DNA of 64,000 nt, taken from Actinophytocola sp036378875 (GTDB lineage: Bacteria; Actinomycetota; Actinomycetes; Mycobacteriales; Pseudonocardiaceae). A model generated the notes under the pieces. It saw nothing but the letters and a program-made list of their open reading frames with translations, had not been told where the DNA came from and searched no databases. Below are positions 33,180 to 43,200 of this stretch, piece by piece. Within the stretch, counting starts at the first letter, position 1. Each line of letters opens with the position of its first letter. The translations under genes and the position numbers were made by a program. The stretch spans positions 124,001 to 188,000 of the forward strand of contig NZ_DASUVO010000153.1 in assembly GCF_036378875.1 (NCBI RefSeq), written 5' to 3'.

Positions 33180-34205
33180 GTGCCTTCGAAAAGCACTCAT
33201 CCCGGCGTCGGCGCGGTCGCCATCTGGACCAGTGCGGATCAGCCGGGACTGGGGGATCAGTTACCTGGACGGGTGATACAGCAGGAGCTGCTCGCGCGGC
33301 TGCCCGGCTGGCGCATGAGCCTGTTCGCGACCGACGGTTGGCGCCGGCCGACCATTGCCGACGGCGGCCTCGTCACCGAGCCGCTGCGCGACCGTGCGCC
33401 GGAGGAGCTCGCCGCCGGCGCGACGCTGACCGTGGTGTGCACCAACGACCCGTACGCCCTGGACCTGGCGGCCCGGCTCGACCCCGCGCACCCTGTTGTG
33501 GCGTTCGCGGTACCCGAGCTGGCCGAACGGGCCGCGTTCGTCGTGCCTGGGCCGCATCCGGCCCTCCTTTTGGACCGGGTCGTCGACCGGGACACGCTGC
33601 CGGAGCGGGTCGCGCAGCTGCGCCAGCTCGGTGAGCTGCCGGCCGACGACTACGAGCTGACCACCGAGCCGTCGCCGGACCTCGTATTCGAGGACCGCCT
33701 CGCGACGCTGTCCGGTGCGACGGCCGTCGTCACCGAGGACGAGCCCACGGCGGCCGCGTGCGCGTGGCTCGGCGTCGAGTGCCGGCGTCCGGACGGTTCG
33801 GCGTTCGAGTTCGCCCCGGCGTCGTCGCTGCGGTCGTGCCTCGACCGCGTCGCCGAGCTGGCCGAACGGACGCTGGCTTCGCGGGGCGGCGACCTCGTCA
33901 CACGCACGGCCTTGCTGGCCGAGGAGAACCACGCGCTGCGGCAGGCGCACTGGCAGCTGCGGCAACGGATGCTCGTCGAGCGGCAGCGCCTCGCCGAGCC
34001 GCTCGCGGAGGCCTGGCACGAGCGCGACACCGCCCGCGACGAGGCTGCCGAGCTGCGGGCACGCAACGAGGAACTGGCCCGTCGCAACGAAGAACAGGCC
34101 GCGCGGCTCGCGCACGTCGAGCAGGAACTGGTGAACTGGCAGAACACCAAGCTCGTGCGCTGGACCCGCCCACTGCGCGACGCCTACGGGAAGGCCAGGG
34201 GATGA
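33180..34205 (+). CDS. Glycan-locus protein: pyruvyltransferase-like N-terminus, coiled coil and basic tail, 341 aa
   Basis: The first ~230 residues (VAIWTSADQPGLGDQLPGRV) faintly resemble polysaccharide pyruvyl transferase proteins. Residues ~240-325 are a coiled coil (ERDTARDEAAELRARNEELA), and the protein ends NTKLVRWTRPLRDAYGKARG. This coiled coil plus 'LVRxxRPLR' tail is common in actinobacterial glycosyltransferases and also occurs in the 1183-aa protein at 40222-43773. GTG 33180 is chosen as first sensible start. The stop overlaps the next start (ATGA). Confidence 0.75.
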   Translation: MPSKSTHPGVGAVAIWTSADQPGLGDQLPGRVIQQELLARLPGWRMSLFATDGWRRPTIADGGLVTEPLRDRAPEELAAGATLTVVCTNDPYALDLAARLDPAHPVVAFAVPELAERAAFVVPGPHPALLLDRVVDRDTLPERVAQLRQLGELPADDYELTTEPSPDLVFEDRLATLSGATAVVTEDEPTAAACAWLGVECRRPDGSAFEFAPASSLRSCLDRVAELAERTLASRGGDLVTRTALLAEENHALRQAHWQLRQRMLVERQRLAEPLAEAWHERDTARDEAAELRARNEELARRNEEQAARLAHVEQELVNWQNTKLVRWTRPLRDAYGKARG

Positions 34206-36124
34206 CGCCGGCGCGGATCACCTTCGTGCTCGTCTCCTACGGCGGGCGTGAACTGGTGGTGCGGTGCCTGGAGTTGCTGGCCAAGCACACGCCCGTGCCG
34301 CACCGGGTGATCGTCGTGGACAGCGCGTCGCCGGACGGCACCGGGGCCTGGCTCGAAGCCAACCTGACCGGCGCGACCGTGTTGCGCATGAAGGAGAACC
34401 TGGGCTTCGGCGCGGGCGGCAACCTGGCCGTGCGGCTCGCGGACACCGAGCTGCTGTGTTTTCTCAACGCCGACATCGAGGTCACCGAGGGCTGGCTGGA
34501 GCCGCTGTTGGCGTTCATCGACGCCCGGCCCGAGGTCGGGGCCGTGTCGCCGGTGCTGGTCAACCCGGACGGCAGCGTGCAGGAGGCGGGCAGCGTCATC
34601 GGCGGCGACGGCTGGTGCCGTGCCGTCGACGAGGGGCCGCTGTTCACGCGTGAGGTGGACTACGCCTCCGCCGCGTGCCTCGTGGTGCGGCGCAAGGCTT
34701 TCCTCGAGGCGGGTGGTTTCTCGCCGGAGTACGAGATCGCGTACTTCGAGGACGTGGACCTGATGCTGTCACTGCGGGCACACGGCTGGCAGACGTGGTT
34801 GGAGCCCACCTCGCGGGTCGTGCACGAGCGGCACGGCAGCAGCTCGTCGGCACGGGCGACCGAGCTGATGCGGTTGAACCACAAGACGTTCACGCGACGC
34901 TGGCCGAACGAGCTGGCCAATCGCGTGCCGGTGGTGGGACTCGACGAGCGACCGCACCAGAAGTGGTGGCTGCGTGACCAACTCGCGCCCTACCGGGTCC
35001 TGCTGATCGACGACCGCGTGCCGCAACCCGATCGTGGCCGGGGCGACGGCCGCACGATGGCCGTGGTCAACGCGTGGCGCTCGGCCGACCCGAGGGCACG
35101 AGTGACGTTCTTCGCCGTGTCGTCCGAACGCGCCGAGCAGGTGGCGCCCGCGCTGGCGGAACGCGGCATCGAGGTCGTGTGGGGCGTCGAGGACCCGGCC
35201 CGCTGGTCGGCGGAGCGGGCGGGCCTGTACGACGTGGTCGTGGTGTTCCGGCCACACAACTTCGCCGGCTACGGCGTGCCGATCGCGCGGTCACAGCCGC
35301 AGGCGGTGAAGGTCTACGACGCGGAGGCGTTGTTCCACCGACGCCCGGAGCAGCATTTCGGCACGGCGACCGAGGTGCAGGAGCGCCGAGGCTGGGCCGT
35401 GCAGGCGAACCTGTTGCGGGAGCAGGAGGTCGAGGCGTTCACGTGGGCCGACGTCGCGGTGTGCGTGAGCGACGAGGAAGCGCAGTGGGCGCGCCGGGTC
35501 GCGCCGGGTGTGGACGTGCATGTGGCGTGCTACCCGGCGCAGGTGCCCCCGACGGTGCCAGGTCGGGAAGGACGCCGGGACATCGTGTTCTTCGGCGGCT
35601 TCGACTCGACCCCACGCACTCCCAACGAGTTCGCGGTGCTGGAACTGGCAGAAGACGTGCTGCCACCACTGCGTGAACGCCACCCCAACCTGCGCTTGCG
35701 GGTGGTCGGCGCGGACCCGTCCCCGGCGGTCCTGGCGCTGGACGGCGAGGAGATCGAGGTCGTCGGCAAGGTGCCCGACCCGAGGCCGCTGCTGGAGTCG
35801 GCACTGCTGCACGTGGTCCCCATGCGGTACGGCGCCGGCGTGAAAATCAAGTTCGTGGACTCGATGGCCGCGGGCCTACCGTTCGTGACGACCCCGGTGG
35901 GCGGCGAGGGCCTGCATCTGGGTTGGACGGCCCGCCACCTGATCGGCGCCTCCTCGTCGGAACTGGTGGAGCTGTGCCACAAGCTGCTGACCGACCACGT
36001 GTTGTGGACCGAGGTGCAGCAGGGCCTGATGGAGATCTGCCGAACCTACTTCTCACCAACCACGTTCGGCAGCGCGATGCGTGACGTACTGGCCGCCTGC
36101 GCGGTACCGCCACCCCGCACGTGA
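34202..36124 (+). CDS. Two-domain glycosyltransferase, GT2 plus GT4, 640 aa
   Basis: Residues 1-250: GT-A domain of the rhamnosyl/galactofuranosyl GT2 kind (VLVSYGGRELVVRCL, IVVDSASPDGTG, FLNADIEVTEGW, FSPEYEIAYFEDVDLMLSL). Residues ~265-630: GT-B domain, with DIVFFGGFDSTPRTPNEF at ~460 and GAGVKIKFVDSMAAGLPFVT at 544-563, the GT4 donor-site signature. Two transferases in one chain suggest successive sugar additions to a cell-surface glycan. Coupled by four-base overlap to the coiled-coil gene upstream. Confidence 0.9.
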   Translation: MTPARITFVLVSYGGRELVVRCLELLAKHTPVPHRVIVVDSASPDGTGAWLEANLTGATVLRMKENLGFGAGGNLAVRLADTELLCFLNADIEVTEGWLEPLLAFIDARPEVGAVSPVLVNPDGSVQEAGSVIGGDGWCRAVDEGPLFTREVDYASAACLVVRRKAFLEAGGFSPEYEIAYFEDVDLMLSLRAHGWQTWLEPTSRVVHERHGSSSSARATELMRLNHKTFTRRWPNELANRVPVVGLDERPHQKWWLRDQLAPYRVLLIDDRVPQPDRGRGDGRTMAVVNAWRSADPRARVTFFAVSSERAEQVAPALAERGIEVVWGVEDPARWSAERAGLYDVVVVFRPHNFAGYGVPIARSQPQAVKVYDAEALFHRRPEQHFGTATEVQERRGWAVQANLLREQEVEAFTWADVAVCVSDEEAQWARRVAPGVDVHVACYPAQVPPTVPGREGRRDIVFFGGFDSTPRTPNEFAVLELAEDVLPPLRERHPNLRLRVVGADPSPAVLALDGEEIEVVGKVPDPRPLLESALLHVVPMRYGAGVKIKFVDSMAAGLPFVTTPVGGEGLHLGWTARHLIGASSSELVELCHKLLTDHVLWTEVQQGLMEICRTYFSPTTFGSAMRDVLAACAVPPPRT

Positions 36125-36143
36125 CGGGGTGGCGGCCCGGCGC

Positions 36144-36800
36144 TCAGACTTCGGCCTTCTCCACGATCGTTTTGAGGCCCGCCAGTCGTTCCCGCCAGAA
36201 GGCACGCATCTGGTCGGCCTCGGCCGCGTCGGCCAGGCGGGTCTGCTGGACGGTCACCGTGGCCTTCGCGGGGTCCTTCGCGTCCACGAACAGTGCGACC
36301 CGGGTCGTGCCTCGGTCGTAGTGGGCAGTGCGTGGCGGGGTGGCCGTTCGTGGCCGTAGGTCCTCGCCGAACCAGCGGGCCGGGTCGTCGACGATCGTCG
36401 TGTAGAGCCGTTCCGCGGGTACCGCGACGGTTTTCGACACGTTCACGGTGAACGTGCCGTCGTCCTTCTGGCCGACGGCGTGGCCGATGCGGGCACGCTC
36501 GTAGCTCTTGGTCACCGCCTGCGCTGGCCAGGCCAGCGGGACGACACCGAGCTGGTCGGCGACCCACCTGGCGATCTCCCGGTGCGTCCGCTCGCCCATG
36601 CCCTCGGCGTCTAGCAGGTCGAACCATTCCTCCCAGCCACGCCCAGTCCGCACTCGGATCGTGTCGTCGGACGTGACGAGTACTGGCGCGGGGCCGGGAT
36701 CGGAGGCGGCGAGCAGCTTGGCCCTGGCCGCGGTGTAGCTCTCCCCGGTTTTCGCCATACGGGCCCGGACGAGCTTCTTGAAAGAACGGTGCTCGGTCAT
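36144..36800 (-). CDS. DUF4287-like and SRPBCC (activator of Hsp90/polyketide cyclase-like) protein, 218 aa
   Basis: The N-terminal segment RSFKKLVRARMAKTGESYTA resembles DUF4287; the second half (FTVNVSKTVAVPAERLYTTI ... ARWFGEDLRPRT ... TVQQTRLADAAEADQMRAFW) is a START-like SRPBCC fold with the closing helix ERLAGLKTIVEKAEV. ATG 36800 follows AGAGGAC. Probably a small-molecule-binding cytosolic protein. No operon partner. Confidence 0.8.
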   Translation of the reverse strand: MTEHRSFKKLVRARMAKTGESYTAARAKLLAASDPGPAPVLVTSDDTIRVRTGRGWEEWFDLLDAEGMGERTHREIARWVADQLGVVPLAWPAQAVTKSYERARIGHAVGQKDDGTFTVNVSKTVAVPAERLYTTIVDDPARWFGEDLRPRTATPPRTAHYDRGTTRVALFVDAKDPAKATVTVQQTRLADAAEADQMRAFWRERLAGLKTIVEKAEV

Positions 36801-37013
36801 CACATGTCCTCTCCGTGGCGGCGACCCGCGACTCACGCTCGCGCATCCCCGCCGGAAAGGGCTGTGCTCAACCGGCACCCCGAGGGCAGCGGCCCCCTTT
36901 GCCCCCGCGACGCCGGCGGCGTGAGCACCGGAACCGGAGGTTGGGCGCAGGACGACGCCCGTCCACCGACGGTAGCACCGCCCAGGACCCGGCACCAAGG
37001 CTGTTACCGCAGG

Positions 37014-37481
37014 TCACCGCGTGGCTCGACGCTCGTAGCGCGTGCGGGCGCGGTCGTGGGCCGTGCGGAGCAGCTCCCGGATCGCCTCCTCCGTCCGTTG
37101 GCCCGGGTTCACCACGGCCAGCCAGCCCAGCTCGCCGTAGACGGGATGGGCGACGACGACGTCGGCCACGCTCGGGTCGACGTCGTCGGTGGCCGGTTCC
37201 CGGGGCGCGCGGCCGGTCCAGCTGACGAAGGCGTCCTTCCCGGCGAAGACGTTCACGCGAAAGGTGTCGGGCCGGTTCAGCCGGGACGACTCGTCGCCGG
37301 GGTAGTCCTTCGTCACGATCGTGGCGAAGGGTTGTGTGTTCTTCGGGGTCACACCGTCGGGCGCGTAGTAGAAGAACGAATCACCCCAGGCGATCTCGGG
37401 TGAACCGTCGCCGGGTGCCGGCTGGAGTGTCAGGACCCCGCCGAGGCCGTCAACGAACTCGATGATCTCCTCGATGCTCAT
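37014..37481 (-). CDS. DUF6194-type protein, 155 aa
   Basis: MSIEEIIEFVDGLGGVLTLQ, WGDSFFYYAPDG, PFATIVTKDYPGDESSRLNR, FRVNVFAGKDAFVSWTG and VVNPGQRTEEAIRELL match the widespread actinobacterial DUF6194 family (related in layout to MmcQ/YjbR-like small proteins). It is divergent from a double-HTH MerR gene across 76 bp and may be its target. Function unknown. Confidence 0.82.
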   Translation of the reverse strand: MSIEEIIEFVDGLGGVLTLQPAPGDGSPEIAWGDSFFYYAPDGVTPKNTQPFATIVTKDYPGDESSRLNRPDTFRVNVFAGKDAFVSWTGRAPREPATDDVDPSVADVVVAHPVYGELGWLAVVNPGQRTEEAIRELLRTAHDRARTRYERRATR

Positions 37482-37557
37482 GTGTTCTAGTGTTTCATTC
37501 AAGTGCTTGTGGAGACTTTGTCGCGGAATCCGCAGGGAAGCTGGTGAGAAGTCGCAA

Positions 37558-38241
37558 ATGCGCACCGTCGATGTCGGGCGTAGAGCCGGGTACTCGGTTC
37601 AGCAGGTACGCAACCTCGAACGCGACGGTGTACTGCCGCCGGCAACCCGCACCGCCACCGGCTACCGGGCCTACGACGAACGCCATGTGCGGTCCGCGCT
37701 GGCCTACCGGGTGCTCGCGGTCGCCGCCGGCCCGGTCGAGGCCAAGCGGATCGTGCGGGCGGCACACGCGTACCCGGCCTCGGACCTGCTCGCCCTCCTG
37801 GACGCGGCACACGCCCGGCTCGACACCGAACGCCGCGAGCTGGCACTGGCACGAGAGGCAGCCGAGGCGATCGCGGCAGAACCAATCGACGACGTACGCC
37901 CGACGGACACCATGACCATCACCGAGCTGGCGGACGCACTCGGCATCCGCCCATCCGCCTTACGGCACTGGGAAGCGGAAGGCCTCGTCGTACCCGGCCG
38001 AACCGCGAGCCGGCGCATGTACTCACCCGCCGACGTCCGGCAGGCGCGGATCGTCCACCAGCTCCGCCTGGCCGGCTACCGCATCCCCACCCTCCAGACA
38101 CTGGTACCGAACCTGCGGCAGTGGGACGAGGTCACGACCGCACTCGCCGCCAGGGACGCGAACATCGAAGCCCGGTCGAGAGCCCTCCTCGACGGCGCCG
38201 CCGCGCTCAGCGCACTGATCGCACATGGAGAGACGGCATGA
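37558..38241 (+). CDS. MerR-family regulator with two HTH domains, 227 aa
   Basis: First MerR HTH: TVDVGRRAGYSVQQVRNLER and GYRAYDERHVRSAL. Second: TITELADALGIRPSALRHWE and SRRMYSPADVRQARIVHQLR, after an acidic/helical linker. Both keep the wing 'RxY' pattern, so two DNA half-sites could be bound by one chain. Divergent from DUF6194 and overlapping the kinase-like gene by ATGA. Effector unknown. Confidence 0.88.
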   Translation: MRTVDVGRRAGYSVQQVRNLERDGVLPPATRTATGYRAYDERHVRSALAYRVLAVAAGPVEAKRIVRAAHAYPASDLLALLDAAHARLDTERRELALAREAAEAIAAEPIDDVRPTDTMTITELADALGIRPSALRHWEAEGLVVPGRTASRRMYSPADVRQARIVHQLRLAGYRIPTLQTLVPNLRQWDEVTTALAARDANIEARSRALLDGAAALSALIAHGETA

Positions 38242-39236
38242 TGTCGCCCGAGAGGCGGGCCCGCCACGAGAGAATCTCGACCTCCCTCGCCACACGCGAC
38301 GACGTCGAGCTGGCCGCGCTCGTCGACTCGGGGCGGGACGGCAGCGTGGGCGTGGGCGGCGGATCCGTCAGAGTCGATGTCGACGGCGTGCCGGTGTTCG
38401 CCAAGCGCATCCCACTGACCAACCTGGAACGCGCCAACCCACACTCCACCGCGAACCTCTTCGACGTGCCGACGTTCTGCCAGTACGGCGTCGTCAGCCC
38501 GGGCTTCAACACGTGGCGCGAGCTGGCCGCGAACATGGCCGTCACCGACGCGGTGCTGGCGGGCGAGACCGAGTCCTTCCCGTTGCTCCACCACTGGCGG
38601 ATCCTGCCTGGCCGCCCACCCGTCGCCACCGAGCACGCCAACATCGACGCGGTCGTCGCCAGGCTGGACGGCCACCCCGCCGTCCGCGCCCGGCTCGAAG
38701 CGCTGGCCGCCGCGTCACACAGCCTCGTGCTGTTCAGCGAGTACATCCCCCACGCCGTGCACGGTTGGCTGCGCGACGACCCGGCGGGCAAGGCCGCCAC
38801 CGTCGAGCGGCAGCTGTCGGAGATCGTGACGGTCCTGCGCCAGCGCGAGCTGCTGCACATGGACGGGCACTTCGAGAACATCCGCACCGACGGCGAACGG
38901 CTCTACCTCACCGACTTCGGGCTTGCCACGTCCCCGCGGTTCGACCTGTCGCCCGCCGAACGCGACTTCGCCCACCGGAACGCGACACACGACGCCGACT
39001 ACGCGGCCATGCGGCTGGTCAACTGGCTGGTCATCGCGGTCTGCGGAGCGCCGATGGACCATCCTCCGATCGCCCGCAACGAGTACGTGCGCCGGTGCGC
39101 CGCGGGACACGTCCCGGACGACGTGCCACCCACCGTGACAGCGATCCTGACCCGGCACGCACCTGCCGCCGCGAGGATGAACGACTTCTACTGGCGGCTG
39201 TTCGACGGCGAGGTAAGCGCGGAATACCCCGGGTAG
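38238..39236 (+). CDS. Protein-kinase-like fold protein, 332 aa
   Basis: Catalytic-loop-like LLHMDGHFENIRTDG (H-x-D-x4-N) and LYLTDFGLATSP (DFG) identify a protein-kinase/APH-like fold; the N-lobe Lys is in VFAKRIPLTN. It lacks extracellular or PASTA domains. The start (ATG 38238 or 38241) overlaps the MerR stop. Whether it phosphorylates proteins or small molecules cannot be told. Confidence 0.82.
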   Translation: MMSPERRARHERISTSLATRDDVELAALVDSGRDGSVGVGGGSVRVDVDGVPVFAKRIPLTNLERANPHSTANLFDVPTFCQYGVVSPGFNTWRELAANMAVTDAVLAGETESFPLLHHWRILPGRPPVATEHANIDAVVARLDGHPAVRARLEALAAASHSLVLFSEYIPHAVHGWLRDDPAGKAATVERQLSEIVTVLRQRELLHMDGHFENIRTDGERLYLTDFGLATSPRFDLSPAERDFAHRNATHDADYAAMRLVNWLVIAVCGAPMDHPPIARNEYVRRCAAGHVPDDVPPTVTAILTRHAPAAARMNDFYWRLFDGEVSAEYPG

Positions 39237-39246
39237 TGTGGAAAGC

Positions 39247-39546
39247 GTGACAGTGGTGGCGCGGGTCAAGCTCGTCCTCGCCCTGTTGCTGCCCGCGCTC
39301 TTCCTGATGCTTCCGGTCCTCGGTGGACAGGGCCCGCTCGGCCTGGCCACCGTCGTGACCGCGGGTATCGCCGCCGCCTTTGTCGTCGCCGTCGTGTTGT
39401 CCGCGCCTGTCGAGGCCGCGGTTCCCGTCCACCTCCGCGGGATCGGCCTGCGGGAACGGGCACAGCTGCGGGTTCGTCTCCGTGATCCCGACGCGCCGGG
39501 GCGTACCCGGCCACGAGCTCCGTCATCGGACAGCGCGACTGCCTGA
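39247..39546 (+). CDS. DUF6412-type small membrane protein, 99 aa
   Basis: Two transmembrane helices (VKLVLALLLPALFLMLPVLG and GLATVVTAGIAAAFVVAVVL) then the conserved-looking tail VPVHLRGIGLRERAQLRVRL. Such DUF6412 proteins sit directly upstream of a second yidC in many actinomycetes, as here. GTG 39247 is preferred; GTG 39238 is possible. Probably a co-factor for the paralogous insertase, by context. Confidence 0.75.
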   Translation: MTVVARVKLVLALLLPALFLMLPVLGGQGPLGLATVVTAGIAAAFVVAVVLSAPVEAAVPVHLRGIGLRERAQLRVRLRDPDAPGRTRPRAPSSDSATA

Positions 39547-39561
39547 TCCACAGGCAGTCGC
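39535..39561 (+). terminator. Hairpin overlapping DUF6412 stop, before yidC
   Basis: GCGACTGCCTG (39535-39545) pairs perfectly with CAGGCAGTCGC (39551-39561), loop ATCCA. It contains the DUF6412 stop codon and lies 33 bases before the YidC TTG start. No T-run follows. It could attenuate or separate expression of the two genes. Confidence 0.5.
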
Positions 39562-39594
39562 TTCCGCCTGTCCCGACGACTCACGGAGCGACCC

Positions 39595-40248
39595 TTGTCC
39601 GACATCTTCCTGTACCCGGTTTCCGCCCTGCTCTCCTTCTGGCACAACGCCTTTGCCACCCTGTTCGCCCCCGCGGCGGCCTGGACGCTGGCCGTCGTCT
39701 TCCTCACCTTCACCGTTCGCGCGCTGCTGGTCCGGCCGGCGCTCAGCCAGCTGCGGGCCGGACGGAACGTGCGGAAGCTCGCCCCACAGATGCAGAAGGT
39801 TCGTGACCGGTACCGCGACGACCGGCAGCGGATGGCCAGGGAAATCCAGAAACTCCACGCCGAGGCCGGCACCAGTCCGTTCGCCGGCTGCCTCCCCGCG
39901 CTGCTGCAGATCCCGGTGTTCCTCAGCCTCTACTGGGTGTTGCGGAACTCGGACGCGCAGTGGATCAGCGAGTTCGCGGCCGGCCTCGCGGTGCCGCTCA
40001 TGCTCCTCGCCGGCCTGGCCACGTTCTTCACGATCCGGATGAGCCTGCGCCGGCAGGAGTCGCAGGCGCTGCGGTTCATGCAGTACGTGGCGCCGGCCGG
40101 CCTGCTCGTGTCCGGTCTGGTCTTCCCGCTGCCGATCGGCGTGCTGGTGTACTTCCTCGCGAACAACGTCTGGACGCTCGGCCAGCAGCACATCCTCAAC
40201 TCAAAGCTGGACCGGGAGGAGTCAGGACAGCCGCGTCGGAAGACGTAA
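39595..40248 (+). CDS. yidC2: YidC/Oxa1-family membrane protein insertase (short paralogue), 217 aa
   Basis: 60KD_IMP domain with five transmembrane segments, cytoplasmic charged hairpin (KLAPQMQKVRDRYRDDRQRM), FAGCLPALLQIPVFLSLYWV and the last helices PIGVLVYFLANNVWTLGQQH. Shorter than main YidC (no long tail), typical of the second insertase in actinomycetes. TTG start at 39595 after CGGAGCG. Gene end overlaps the convergent 1183-aa gene by 27 bp. Confidence 0.9.
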   Translation: MSDIFLYPVSALLSFWHNAFATLFAPAAAWTLAVVFLTFTVRALLVRPALSQLRAGRNVRKLAPQMQKVRDRYRDDRQRMAREIQKLHAEAGTSPFAGCLPALLQIPVFLSLYWVLRNSDAQWISEFAAGLAVPLMLLAGLATFFTIRMSLRRQESQALRFMQYVAPAGLLVSGLVFPLPIGVLVYFLANNVWTLGQQHILNSKLDREESGQPRRKT

Positions 40249-43200
40249 CCGCTTACCCCGCAACGACTTCCACCGAATCGCTGCCGCCAGCAGACGGCGT
40301 TCCGCGCCGGCCGTCTGCTGGCGGTCGGCGCGTGTCCTGGTCACGAGTGGCCTCAGGTCGTGCTCCACCCTGGTCAGCTCGGCAAGCCGTTCCCGCACCG
40401 CGGCGAGGCGGTGCCACTGGCGCATCAGCAGCACGGTCGTGAACTGGGCGACCCGGCGCAGTTCGTACTCCGCCACCGCCTCCAGTTCGGGGTCCTCGCG
40501 CCGGCCACCCAGGGCGAGTCGTAGCCAGCCGAGGCCCTTCGGCATGCCCTCGTCCAACCGGTTGTCGCGGCGGCCGCTCACCGCGTCGTCGTGCTGCCGG
40601 TACGAGTGCAGCGGGCGGTCGACGAACTCGATTCGGCCCGCCGCAAGGGAAACAGCGGCGATCCACTGGTCGTGGAACGCCGAGGGGGTGCCGGGCGGGA
40701 ACGGCAGCACGAGATCACGCACCACGTCGGCACGCACCATGCACGCCGCGCCGGTCACCGTGTTCAGCAACAGCAACGAGTCCAGGTCAGTCCACTGGTT
40801 CTCGCGGTGCCGCCAGAACGACGGGGCCACGACCTCGTCGTGCGAGTCGATCAGCCGCATGTCCGCGTACGCGAGCGTCACGGCCGGGTCGTCGAACCGC
40901 TCGATGAGCGTGTCGAGCTTGTCCGCGTCCCACACGTCGTCCTGATCGGACAGTGCCACGAAGTCCGCGTCGGCGGGCAGATGCGTGAGTGCCCGCTCGA
41001 AGTTGCGGTAGAAGCCGACGTTGTCCTCGTTCGCCACCACCACGAACCGGCTGTCGCCGTTGACGAGGCGGTGGATCGTCGCCACGTGGTCGGCGCCGGA
41101 CGCGTCGTCGGAGATCACGCACACCCAGTTGTCGTGCTTCTGGGCGCGGATCGAATCCAGTTGGTGGGCAAGGAAGTCCGGGTCCGGCCGGTAGGTCGCC
41201 ATGCCGATCGCGACCTTCGGACCGTCGGCGGGCCACCGGACGTCCGCAGGGCTGAGGTTCGTTTCCCGCAACGCGATCGGGGGCAGCTCACGCGACAGCA
41301 CGGTGCCGTCGTCGAGCGTCACGACCAGGGTCAGCGGCAGCGGGCCGGGTGCGTCCGCGCCGGCGACCGGGATCCGCACGGTCACGCCGCTTCCGTCCGG
41401 CACCCGCACCCCACCGGGCCGCAGCGCCGCCGCCACGTCGGGCCGGTAGTGGCCGCGGCTCGCCGGCACCTCACGCACGCCGGCACGCACGGAAACCGAA
41501 TGCACCCCGATCGACGCGTGCGTGACCCAGCCGTTCAGCTCGAGCACCTGGCCGGCGCCGACCGCGAGCGACGACGGCACCGGCAGGTCGAAGTGCAGTC
41601 CGGCTTCGCGTGCCGCCGCAGCACGCGACCGGTACCGGCCGGTGAGTCGGGCGGTCAGGCCTGGCGCGCGTTGGCCCAGCCGGCGCAGCAACCCGTCCGG
41701 TTCGTCACCGGGACGGCCGAGTGCGAGGTCGCGGACGCCACGCACGAGCCGACCGGCGGGCCACACCGACTTGTGCGCGGCACGCACGAGCGTGGAGTTC
41801 TCCAGTGCGTCGAGCCGTGCCTGGGTCCTGTTCAGCGTGGCCCGCAGCTGGGTGGCCTCTGCGTCGAGTGCCGCGCGGGCCGCCTCCGTCTGCTCGTTGG
41901 CCTGCCACGCGACCGCCGCCTCCTGAACGGCCGAGGACAGCTCGTTGAACGCGCGCCCGATCCGGTCGTCCTTGAGGTCCAGCTCAGAACGGGCCATGGC
42001 CAGCCCGTGCTCGGCCTGCTGCAACCGCTCGGTGAGGTCGTCGATGTGCGTGCCCTGGCGGGCCAGCTCGACGGTCAGTTCCTGTTCCCGCGCGACCGCC
42101 GCGTCCCGCTCGTGCTCGGCGTCCCGCTGTGCCTGCCGGGCGGTCCGCAGCGACTGGACCCCACCCGGGAGCTGCCACAGCGGCTCGCCGTGGTCTGCGG
42201 TGACGTCGTGCTCGATGGCCTCCGCGATCCGCTCCGCCGGGTGGCCGGTCACCTGCTCCTGCAACGCGGCCTCGGCCGCCACCAGCTCGGCCCAGCGGCC
42301 GTCCAGCGCGTCGCCGAGCCCGGTCAGCTGGCACAGCTCCGCGAGCACACCGCGCACGGTCGTGCGGGACGACCACGGGTGCGGGCAGTGCCCCTGCACG
42401 ACCTCACGTGCGAACTCCAGCAGCGCCCGCAGCATCACGAGCTCCGCGTCGACACCGTTTCCCGCGTGCCATTCCAGGTCCACGCGGGTGACGCCGCCGT
42501 CCTGGCCGATGATCAGGTTGCCGGGATGCACGTCCAGGTGGTCCGGTGGCAGGACCGGCACGGTCGGCTGGTGCGGCAGGTACGCGTGGGGAAGGTCGGC
42601 CGGGTCGAGTGGTCGGGCCGCCGCGAGGCACGTCCGGTGCCACAGGTCGAGCAGCCGCGTCAGCTCACCGAGGTCGTGCCGGCGCATGGCGTCCAGCAGG
42701 TACGAGTCCATGGCCCGGCCGGGGTGCAGCGGCTCGGACCCCAGATGTTCCTGCCGCAGCCAGGAACGCGCGTCACCAGGTCCACTGTGGACTGTCTGGA
42801 GCGTGAGGTCCTCGGTGAGCTTCCTGGTCCGCCGCCACACCGGCCGCCGGGCACCGCTGATCAGCCACGCGACCCCCGGCTCGACCACCTGCGCCAACGC
42901 CTCGGGGGACCGGGACGCGACGACCAGGAACGACGGCGCGACCACGTGGCCGACGCCCTCGGCCATCGTGAGCCGGTGCGCGATCCGGCCGTTCACCGCC
43001 GCGTCGTTGCCGCCGAACGAGCCCTGCAACGGGTCGCGGACGAGCTTTTCCACCAGTTCCGGGCCGTACCGGAACGCGGACTCGTCCAGCACCACCCTCG
43101 GCAGCTTGTAGTCCGGATAGGGCATCAGCCACCGCTGGGCCGTGAGACCGGCACCAGCGAGCAGCCGGTGGAGCATCTGCCGGTTCCACGTCCGGGGGCT

